From NCBI RefSeq assembly GCF_947179515.1, contig NC_067491.1, positions 3,038,312-3,102,311 of the forward strand: a stretch of 64,000 nucleotides of DNA. Direction: 5' to 3'. This stretch comes from Apodemus sylvaticus. Taxonomy: Eukaryota > Chordata > Mammalia > Rodentia > Muridae. Both the position numbers and the translations under genes were made by a program. Positions 55,166 to 64,000 of this stretch are shown here, piece after piece. The notes beneath the pieces are model-generated. The model did not search any database. It saw only the letters and a program-made list of their open reading frames with translations, and was not told where the DNA came from. Each line of letters begins with the position of its first letter. The stretch's first letter is position 1.

Positions 55166-57066
55166 TCATTCTCAACCAAATCTGTCCAATAGAACACTGA
55201 ATTTTTCAAATTTGTCTGACACATTTAAGGACATATTTAAATTTATTTAGTTACAATTAAACTCCAGTAGTCTCATATGGCTAGGACCTATCTAATTAAT
55301 GGACTAGCTTCATTCTACCTCTTTTAAAACCTATTATTAATATTTTCCAACATAAAATTGTATGTTTGTGCTTATGAATGACTTTACTAACTTCAACCAT
55401 ACACAGATCATTAGTAAAGTATGACTCACTTCTGACCACAGAATTTCCTCAGAATCCATCATGACAGTGGATTTTCAGCAATCATGAATAAGAATGTAGA
55501 CTTTTCATTTGAGAAGACATTACTGTGGACTGTAGATCAAAATAGATAAGAGATCAATAGATTTAGGAATAAAAAGCAAGAGGAGTCCTTACAGATGCTA
55601 TCTCATATAGTCTCTTGAAATTAGGTATCACAGCTTCCCTTTTCTCACTGACAGTTGTGACACCATCACATTACTCTTCTGCTACATAACACTCCCATTC
55701 CGTTGGTGTTTTTCTCAAAAGGCCTGATTCTAGCACCTTATGATGCCCTGGCTGTCATTTATTGCCCCCAGAGGTAGAGACTTTTTTCATGTTAAATATG
55801 TCACTGAAGAAGACCTCAGTAATGGGTCATGAAAGGCTCAGGGGTTGTTAGTTCTTACAAATATACAAAAAATAACATCTATTCATATAATTATCTGACT
55901 AGAGTTTTATTTTGATCATTGGTTGTACCCTAAAGTACCCACCTGGGCATCAACCTACTAGTCCTCTGGACATTTCAGGGTCTTATTAGTCAAGTATATC
56001 CTACTAGATTTTTCACTAACTTTTAATTTTTAGAAATAAGCTACCATCTTCCTATCTTCCTTGTTTTCACTTAGTTTTCATTTTATCTGTAAAATTTATA
56101 CTTACATTTCATGAGGTGGATCAATGTCATTTGCTTTTAGCAGCTTCTTTGATCCTGATCTGAACATAGTCATTGTTCAGACAAGTGAGGCATCCCTACT
56201 CTGTGATCTACTAATTTCTTTTTCTGATAGTCACAAAGCATTTGACTCTAACCTGCATGAGAACATTTAACTCATTCTGTTACAATACATTGCTTTCAAA
56301 CTTATCTTTGTTGAAAGCTTGTAACTCATCAGTAGCAGTAAGATAAATTACAGCTGTCTTTCCTTGAAATGTCCAATGCTCTGATTAATGTCAAGAGTTA
56401 AATATTCAGTGAATGGACAAAAGCATGAACTACTGAGCTACACAAGATTAGACTGTGTGGCAAAGCAAATCCATGTTCCTGACAGACAAGCCTAAGGCCA
56501 GGAAGAAAAGAACCTATTCTTTGGGCAACCTAACCTTTTCTCTTCTAAACAGAATAACTAAGGATGGAGTCTCTCCTCATTGTTTCCTGACAACCCTACA
56601 GAAATTCAGTCATTTTAGTGTTGCTTTCATATTTGCTTCTCCCCAACCCCAGAGCCACCCATCTACACTGTTCTGAAACACTTGGCTTATATTTTCTCTG
56701 TCCCAATTGATCCTCTTTCTATAGCACTGGAATTTCATTGTTCTCCATACTCTATTTTCTCCTGACCTCTTGACTGCTCATTGTTAGAAGTCAGGAGGGC
56801 TCTGCTGACATCTGGGCCCAGCAGGACAGGTCTGGCATCCCAAGATATCTCTGAAAAATGCTGGAATACCCAATATTCAAGCTTGATGTTGCCTTCTTCT
56901 CTTCCCATAAGTCCACAGTCCTCACAGGATCTAGCTCCATTTCTTCAGGCTTGATAGTGTATGTATTAGCATGGCTGCTATAAACATAACAGGAGAAGAC
57001 AATTGCATGTTTGTATGTACTATGTGCACATTTCTTCTCAGTCATACCTATATACAGTTAACCTCT
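55166..57066. other. Intergenic DNA, no gene seen
   Basis: About 1.9 kb with no supported gene, RNA or clear repeat. Confidence 0.5.
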
Positions 57067-57078
57067 GAATCCCCATAT

Positions 57079-58503
57079 CTTTTTTTTAAATTTGATATTT
57101 TCTTTATTTACATTTCAAATGTTATCCCCTTTCCTGGTTTTCCCTCCGAAAACTCTCCATCCCATCTCCCCTCTCTCTGCTCACCAACCCACTCACTTCT
57201 GCTCCCCTGTCCTGGCATGCTCCTATACTGGGGCATCGAGCCTTCTCTGGACCAAGGGTCTCTCCTCTCTTTGATGTCCAACAAGACCATACTCTGCTAC
57301 ATATGCAGCTGAAGCCATGGGTCCCTTCATGTATACTCTTTAGTTGGTGGTTTAGACCCTGGGAATTCTGGGGGAGGTACTGGTTGGTTAGTACTATTGT
57401 TCCTCATATGGATCTGCAAGCTCCTTCAGCTCCTTCAGTCCTTTCTCTAGCTCCTCCATTGGGGACCTTGTTCTTAGTCCAACGGTTGGCTGAGAGCACC
57501 CACCTCTGTATTTGTCAGGTACTAACAGAGCCTTTCAGGAGACAGCTATATCAGCTCCTGTCAACAAGTGCTTGTTGGCATCCACAATAGTGTCTGGATT
57601 CGGTGATTGAATTTGGGATGGATCTCCAGGTGGGGCAGTCTCTGGATGGTCTTTCCTTAGGTCTCTGCTCCACATTTTGTCTCTGATCCCCTCCCATGGG
57701 TATTTTGTTCCCCCTACTAAGAAGGACCAAAGTACTCATACCTTCTACATCTTCCTTCTTCTTGAGCTTCATTTGGTCTGTGAATTGTATCTTGGGTAAT
57801 CCATACTTCTGGGCTAATATCCACTTATCAGTGAGTATATACCATGTGTGTTCTTTTGTGATTGGTTTACCTCACTCAGGGTGATATTTTCTAGTTCCAT
57901 CAATTTGTCTAAGAATTTCATGAATTCATTTTTTTAGTAGCTGAGTAGTATTCCATTGTGTATATGTACCACATTTTTTGTATCCATTCTAGTGTTGAGG
58001 GACATCTGGGTTCTTTTCAACTTCTGGCTATTATAAATAAGGTTGCTATGAACATAGTGAAGCATATGTCCTTATTACATGTTGGAGTATCTTCTGGATA
58101 TATGCTGAGGAGTGGTATAGCTGGGTCCTCAGGTAGTAATATGTCCAATTTTCTGAGGAACTGCCAAACTGATTTCCAGAGTGATTTTACCATCTTGCAA
58201 TTCTACCAGCAATGGAGGAGTGTTCCTCTTTCTCCACATTTTTGCCAGAATCTGCTGTAACCTGAGTTTTTGATCTTAGCCATTCTGACTGGTATGAGTG
58301 GAATCTCAAGGTTGTTTTGGTTTGCATTTCCCTAATGACTAAGAATGTTGAACATTTCTTTAGCTGCTTCTCAGCCATTCAATATTCCTCAGTTGAGAAT
58401 TCTTTGTTTAGCTCTATACCCCATTTTTAATAGGGTTATTTGGTTCTCTGGAGTCCACCTTCTTGAATTCTTTGTATATATTGGATATTAGCCTCTGTCA
58501 GAT
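57079..58503 (-). mobile_element. 5'-truncated L1, minus strand, with target duplication
   Basis: About 1.42 kb of L1 in antisense: a poly-T start at 57079-57087, the 3' UTR (TTTACATTTCAAATGTTATC near 57108, TAGCTCCTCCATTGGGGACC near 57449) and the end of ORF2 (GTAGTATTCCATTGTGTATA near 57945, AACTGCCAAACTGATTTCCA near 58160). A 15-bp duplication with two mismatches flanks it: GAATCCCCATATCTT at 57067-57081 and GAGTCCCCATATTTT at 58504-58518. ORF2 has stops; dead copy. All frames in this interval on both strands are L1 remains. Confidence 0.92.
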
Positions 58504-58518
58504 GAGTCCCCATATTTT

Positions 58519-59784
58519 AACTTGCTGCCTTTGTTAGCCCCTCTGAAAACTGTCACTAGCACATTATTTAACAATTGAAACTGATGGAATCTTTCAATTG
58601 CCTTAAATTCTAGATATGTTTCTGCTATAACACAGGCCCCACTGTTTCTTCATGAGTCTTGGTGGTATATAGCAACCTACAAGCCTAGACCATGACACAA
58701 ATTAGTTAATCATTGCATCAGCTATGTACCAAGCAGATATTAGCAAAAATTACTTTTCCAAGTTTAACTGAGTTTGATATTTACAGTAACTTATTGCATA
58801 AGTTTTTATCTCCAGTGACATAAATATCAATGTCAAGCCACAAGCCATCCTCAACACTTAGGGAATGAACTTTTCCATCAAGTAGAATGTCTTCATGCTG
58901 GATCCTATCTTATCTTCATCCTGCCATTTACATCTTGCTGTACCATGATCATTATTATTTGATGGAAAAAGTACCTAGTAGGACAGATTTAGTTAATAAA
59001 CAGGTCTTGTTATTAAACAACTCATTATAAAGCTCTCAAAGTCTTTAATGTGTCTGTATGGAACAACAGTCAGGATTTAGCTCTAGACTTGTGACCTTGA
59101 TGTTGACATCATTTTCATGCTCTTTGTTCCAGTCTAATATTACAAAACCTATGTATCTGATGCAGTGTTAAGGTTAGAGGAAAGCAAAGTACAAGAAACA
59201 CTTACTCTTTTCTACCTCAAATAAGAGAGATGGAGAATGTTCTATGATAATTTTGCTCCAGGCCCTGGCAAAGAGGATTGCATGTCTTAGTTCCTCCTGA
59301 ATATTCATGCTCGCTTAAGGAGGCAGCTAAACAATTAATTGGTAATTCTTCAATAGTTTGTTCTTTGAGAAAGGCTTGCTGTCTCATATGGGATTTGCAG
59401 GATTGAATGTTTACCTTTTGTTCTCACATTTGAATTCTATTCAGAGGTAACAGATAATCTGTTGGCTCCTTAGGCAAGGACAAAAGAATAGGTAGGTTTT
59501 TGTTGTTTCTTTGTTTTTGTTGTTTGTTTTATTTCTGTTTGTTTTTAAAGAAATGGCACTTAAATACTATGGCAAATCGAGGAAATGAATTCTATGCTTA
59601 TCATGTGCTTTGAGCTACTTTTTCTGTTTTTGCCTGATCTGTAACTTCACTCTCAAGTTGTAGCCTTCTTCCCTAGCATTCCCCATTCCTATCATTGTGT
59701 GTTATAGATTAATGTGATTCTTTTAACATACATATATAATTTCATAATATTTATGTTATATATATGAATATATATATTCAATAG
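58519..59784. other. Intergenic DNA, no gene seen
   Basis: GTTTGTTTT-rich stretch near 59500-59545 and a short AT run near 59755-59780. No gene seen. Confidence 0.5.
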
Positions 59785-59945
59785 GGCGTATGTGTGTATG
59801 ATGTGTGAATGTGACCATGGGTAGGCACAAGCTATAGCATCCTGTGTGGATAGAGGTCACAGGATGACTTCCAAGAGTCAGTACTGTCCTTTGACCTTTA
59901 ACTCATGTCCTGATTTTACATGCTGAGCCATCTCATTGACTCCAA
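59785..59945 (-). mobile_element. B3/B2-type SINE, minus strand
   Basis: GGATAGAGGTCACAGGATGA, GTACTGTCCTTTGACCTTTA ACTCATGTCC and the antisense head TGCTGAGCCATCTCATTGA follow antisense B3. Confidence 0.65.
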
Positions 59946-60485
59946 GATATACTTTCAATAAGTCTCAATTGATCACTTGAATAACCTCTGAATTGAAAAG
60001 CTCAAAATATATGCTCTTAAAAAGGGAAAAGGGAATGGGAGAGAAATTGATTTCTGTTATTTCATACCTAAGAAAATTACTTCAATGACTGAGCATAGTT
60101 TTAGAAAAATAAGAGATTACATTAAATTCATTTGGGGAGCAAATATCGATTATCAATCTGATTTAGATAGATTGAATTTTATCTTTACAGTAATTTTGCC
60201 TTGCTATGAGACCTGGAAGGAAACCATCAGAGATCAGCTAGTCTAGTCTTAGGAAATACAATGTAATTAAGCCTTGGGCAAGAAGCTTTTTGCCAAATGC
60301 TTCCTCTATACAATGCCAGTATCAATTAAAATAAATCCTTCTCAGGTATATTTGAATCACATTGTAAAATGCAAATCTGTGATTATACTTACATAAATAA
60401 ATGATTAACCAGATCCCTAAACAAATAAATGGGAACAAATAGTCATATATCCTATAGAGATGAATTTGAGTAAGCTATATGAATA
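59946..60485. other. Intergenic DNA, no gene seen
   Basis: Nothing recognised. Confidence 0.5.
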
Positions 60486-60522
60486 GTGAACATCTTTGCC
60501 TTCTATAATGTATCCTTTTTTA
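60486..60522. repeat. 37-bp perfect inverted repeat, left arm
   Basis: Starts GTGAACATCTTTGCCTTC and ends ATCCTTTTTTA. It is the exact reverse complement of 61145-61181. A second, imperfect complementary copy directly follows at about 60523-60556 (TATACATTATGAGAAG then AGAAGAAGGC). Confidence 0.97.
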
Positions 60523-60630
60523 TATACATTATGAGAAGATATATAGAAGAAGGCAGACAAGTAAATGGAGCTTAATTTACTTAATTCCTTTAGGGTGAAC
60601 TATGAATGGCATCCTTTGAAAGAGAGCAAG

Positions 60631-61058
60631 TACAGAGGCAGATGTTTGCAGCCAACCATTAGACTGAGCACAGCGTCTCCAATGGAGGAGTTAGATAAAG
60701 GATTGAAGGAGCTGAAACCATAGGAAGAACAACAATATCAACCAACCAGACACCCCAGAAGTCCCAGGGACTAAACCACCAACCAAAGAGTACACATGAA
60801 GGAACCCATCACTCCAGCTACATATGTAGCAGAGGATGGCCTTGTCAGACATCAATGGAAGAAGATGCCCTTGGTTCTGTGACGGCTTGATGCCCAGTGT
60901 AGGCAAATGCCAGGCTGGAGAGGTGGGAGTAGATGGGCCCATGGGGTAACAACCTCATAGAAGCAGGGGAAGAGGGATGGGATAGGGGGTTTTCAGAGGG
61001 AAACTGTGAAAGGAGATAACGTTTGAAATGTAAATAAAGAAAATAGCCAATAAAAAAA
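60631..61058 (+). mobile_element. 5'-truncated L1 3' UTR with perfect target duplication
   Basis: Sense L1 3' UTR: TTGCAGCCAACCATTAGACT, TCTCCAATGGAGGAGTTAGA, GGGACTAAACCACCAACCAA and an ending GAAATGTAAATAAAGAAAAT then A tail. The 12-bp duplication AAAGAGAGCAAG is exact at 60619-60630 and 61059-61070. The frames on the minus strand here are not genes. Confidence 0.93.
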
Positions 61059-61144
61059 AAAGAGAGCAAGAAGAGATATATAGGAATGTTTGGAAGCAGG
61101 AAAAAGAAATTATGTACTTATAATCTTGAAAATAAAATAATTTT

Positions 61145-61181
61145 TAAAAAAGGATACATTATAGAAGGCAAAGATGTTCAC
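61145..61181. repeat. 37-bp perfect inverted repeat, right arm
   Basis: TAAAAAAGGATACATTATAG through AGATGTTCAC, exact reverse complement of the left arm at 60486-60522. Confidence 0.97.
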
Positions 61182-62311
61182 AGAAAGAAACATTACTTCA
61201 GTCAGGTAATGAAGATTAATATTAATAATAGTAAGGCCTGATAAATCACCACATCAACTTACACTTCATATGATAAAAATGTCACTTTCTTTAAAAAAAT
61301 ACTCAATCTGATCTTAGGATAATACATTTAGAATTTATAACAAATATTTAATGCTATTACAAGGTATTAACAAAGGGAAAATAGATACTGGGAATATGGG
61401 GACTTTCTATAATACTTTGAAAATATTTCATCAAGACTAAAACTTATAAAATTAAATGATAATTTTGAATGTTTAAGAAAGGTAAATGGTGAGTAAAAAT
61501 TATGAGTAACCCAAGGACCCTGTACTAAGATGGAAGAGACATACTATGGACATACCACTTCTAAATGCTATGAGATGAGAATATTCTCTGCGTTGTAAAA
61601 GAGGAAAGACCTGAAGTTACAAGACAAAAGCTGAAGTCAGGCTCAAAAAACACTCATATCCAAAGAAAAGGGCACTTTCCTTATATTACTGACATCAGGG
61701 GAGAGACTGGGGTCACAACAGCTATTCTTGGAAGGCAGGGCATGTCCTGCTTTTAAGAGATGCATGCCAATTACACCAGTGTCTGAGATTTTAGAAAAAG
61801 ATTATGGGTTTGTTTGCAGCTATGTTTCTGATTCCAAATAATCTACTCATCTCCACCAGGATTTACCATAATGTCTAGGAGATCACTTCAGTTCATACAG
61901 GTTACTTTATTAGTCAACTGCACAGTTTTATCACCTTTTAGATGTTCAATAAACATTTTGGCATCATGAATAGATTACAGGATACTTCAATTCAAATAAG
62001 TTTCTCAACACTGTCTTACTATTTGTTTTATTCTCATAACAATTCTGAAGAATTGACGATGGATAAGACACTTGCCTGTACTTTCCTCATTTAATGGCTG
62101 AGTTCGTTGTATGGACTGGTCAAGCCAATATGCACTACTTTACAAAAATATTGGTTTTTTCTCAAACATTTACATATAACAGGACAAATAAAGAATGAGG
62201 GTAAATTGGATTACCACCTATTTCCTATAAATCATCCATTTAGAAACTGTTGCCCAGGATTATGTTCTTATCTCATTTATCTTCAGTCACTCCAATAGGA
62301 CCACAGTCTAT
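61182..62311. other. AT-rich intergenic DNA, no gene seen
   Basis: No supported gene or repeat. Confidence 0.5.
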
Positions 62312-62635
62312 TTGGGCTGTTACAACACAATGTTTCAGGCTGGGGCATTTTTACACAGCATGCATTTGCAGCTGGGAAGTCCATTATTACAACACCAACA
62401 AATCCTAATTCTAAGGATTTTCATTTTGCAATGATGTGTTTTCTCTTGTGTCCTCGGTTGATAGAAAAGTATGAGACTCCTTCAAGCTTCTTTTAGAAGT
62501 AAGTCCCACTCATGAGGACTTGCCTTCATTGCCTAACAACCCCCTAAAATTATCACCTGTTAATACTATCTCATTGTGTATCAAGTTCCAACATATGAAT
62601 TTGAGAGGACACAAGCATTCAGATCATAGAGGCAT
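62312..62635 (-). mobile_element. MaLR-like LTR fragment, minus strand
   Basis: ATTTGGGCTGTTACAACACA near the left, GTCCCACTCATGAGGACTTG and AACATATGAATTTGAGAGGA CAC with TCATAGAGG near the right follow antisense MaLR (MST/MLT1-like) LTRs: GCTGCTATAACA ... CATGAGGGCTCTGCC ... ACACATGAATTTGGGGGGAC. Diverged. Confidence 0.5.
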
Positions 62636-63766
62636 CAATCATCTCGTTGGGTAGCTTATATGTAATCCCCAATGCTATTCCTCTGGACTGACATTAAGTA
62701 CCTCAAAGAGCTTCCTCTTTGCTTGTGAACCTACCATAAAAAGAACTGAGGTAAATTTTGATTAAAATCACCCCAAGGAAGAGAAACAGTCATGATAAAC
62801 AAGTGTTCTCATAGGTCACAGGAAAAGTACTCTAAAATATTTAACCCCATTTTTGGTACTCAGAAAGAAGGACTTCAATACCATAAGAAAAAAATCTTAT
62901 TTTCTGCTTTGAACTACTCTTTTCTGTGGCGGCTAGTGATAGCTTATTACTTGATTTTCACTCCTCCTTTAACACATAGACATATCACATTTTTAAAGTA
63001 AGCTATCCTCAGTTATACAAGAAGTAGGAGACAGGCCTAATTTGATACTACATATTAGCCAACTGATGCATGATGCAGATTTTATTGACTAACTTAGAGA
63101 CATGGCATGAGCCTATTCCTTCAATTTTGAGGACTAGTGGTAGGTGGATCACACAGGAGGGTTTGGAATGTTATTCTTCTGATTAGAACTGCTATGTGCC
63201 TACAAATGTTGCTTCATTTGTTTTCTTGTTTTGTGCTCTTGGAAAAATACACTGTATTTTATTTTTGTTTTTCATTTGTAACAATAACAAAGATAACAGT
63301 CTTTCTTATATAACTTTTTATGAGAATTACAAGTGATGAGTGTTTAGATTAACATGTAGACATGGAAGTTGTCCTATCTTCTCTCCTTCTTGCTATTCTC
63401 TCTTCATTTCTATTGGTTAAGACTAGTGTGAAAAAGTACCAATTAGTAAGGCCGAGGAATATACACAAATTGAGAATATTTATTCTGCTAGATGCTTTTT
63501 AGTTTTCAGTTTGTTCGGAAGATCAAGAGCTCTTATTTCTGTACCCATGTATTTTAACTGGTATCATCCTTCATCTCTTTTTCAGCTCATATTAATATTT
63601 AACTTAGTAATTATAATATGCTTTTTTTTTACAGGAGGAGGGGAGAAAATCTGTGTTTGTATGTGTACATGTTTTGATGCCTTTAATAAGAACAAAAAGA
63701 AAAACCAGTGATGCTAAGTCCCCTCACGAGTAGAATAAATCAAAGAAAGAGCAGAACTAATTAGAC
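62636..63766. other. Intergenic DNA, no gene seen
   Basis: Nothing recognised. Confidence 0.5.
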
Positions 63767-63780
63767 AGAAGACAGATTGG

Positions 63781-63955
63781 GTGCTGGAGAGATGGCTCAG
63801 TGGTTTAAAGCACTGACTGCTCTTCCGAAGGTTCTGAGTTCAATTCCCAACAGCCACATGGTGGCTCACAAACATCCTTAACGAGATCTGATTCCTGCTT
63901 CTGGAGTGTCTGAAGACAGCTACAGTGTACTTACATATAAAAAGTAAATCTTTAA
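63781..63955 (+). mobile_element. B2 SINE with perfect 14-bp target duplication
   Basis: GTGCTGGAGAGATGGCTCAG, AGCACTGACTGCTCTTCCGA, GGTGGCTCACAAACATCCTT and CTTCTGGAGTGTCTGAAGAC form a nearly complete B2. AGAAGACAGATTGG occurs at 63767-63780 and again at 63956-63969, an exact 14-bp duplication. Confidence 0.95.
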
Positions 63956-64000
63956 AGAAGACAGATTGGAAGGAAACATTGTCCCAGATAATGGAGCCCA

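Noticed and set aside
54771..55200. Two overlapping 92-codon frames as small membrane proteins
   Set aside because: They fall in an antisense ancient L1 whose order of segments is recognisable.
57067..58518. Small genes in several frames, both strands
   Set aside because: All lie inside a dead minus-strand L1.
1..64000. Olfactory receptor or other neighbouring genes and structural RNAs
   Set aside because: No receptor-type motifs such as MAYDRYVAIC appear in any frame, and I saw no U6, 5S, 7SK or rRNA-like sequence.

Overview
This window looks like nuclear DNA of a murine rodent, most probably Mus or a close relative. It is AT-rich with no operons. It is dense in rodent-specific interspersed repeats: B1 copies of the young Mus type, B2/B3, B4, ID, Lx/L1 and class II-type LTRs. 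It also carries ancient mammalian repeats (MIR, old L1, MaLR-like LTRs) and many microsatellites. From memory, mouse Neurod4 lies on chromosome 10; the sequence cannot confirm the chromosome.

I can support one protein-coding gene, Neurod4 (NeuroM/Math3/ATH-3), on the + strand. Its whole 328-residue coding sequence lies in one exon (42896-43882) and encodes a neuronal bHLH transcription factor. An in-frame TAG sits directly before the ATG, and a good splice acceptor ends at 42886. A probable non-coding first exon ends at a GT donor at 33435/33436, next to a modest GC-rich, TATA-less promoter, giving an intron of about 9.45 kb. The 3' UTR seems to run about 2.2 kb to an AATAAA at 46083 and carries no recognisable interspersed repeat.

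Layout. 1-33 kb is upstream intergenic DNA: SINEs, three LTR-type insertions (one solo LTR inside a B1, one ERVK-like solo LTR with tandem U3 repeats, one putative), a twin-primed Lx element, a 5'-truncated L1, a hAT-type URR1 element, and an E-box-rich GC island near 5 kb. 33.0-33.4 kb is promoter and exon 1. 33.4-42.9 kb is the intron; its last third is a 3.4 kb nested stack of antisense L1 sequence. 42.9-46.1 kb is exon 2. 46.1-64 kb is downstream intergenic DNA with SINEs, L1s, MaLR-like fragments, a second compact E-box cluster near 53.7 kb, a 26-bp perfect palindrome and a 37-bp perfect inverted repeat around an L1.

I found no second gene, structural RNA gene, CRISPR array or prokaryote-like system. 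The most useful leads are the two E-box clusters and the homeodomain-motif-rich segments flanking a proneural bHLH gene (candidate enhancers), plus several readable insertion histories with target-site duplications. Repeat family names come from recognition by eye and are approximate.
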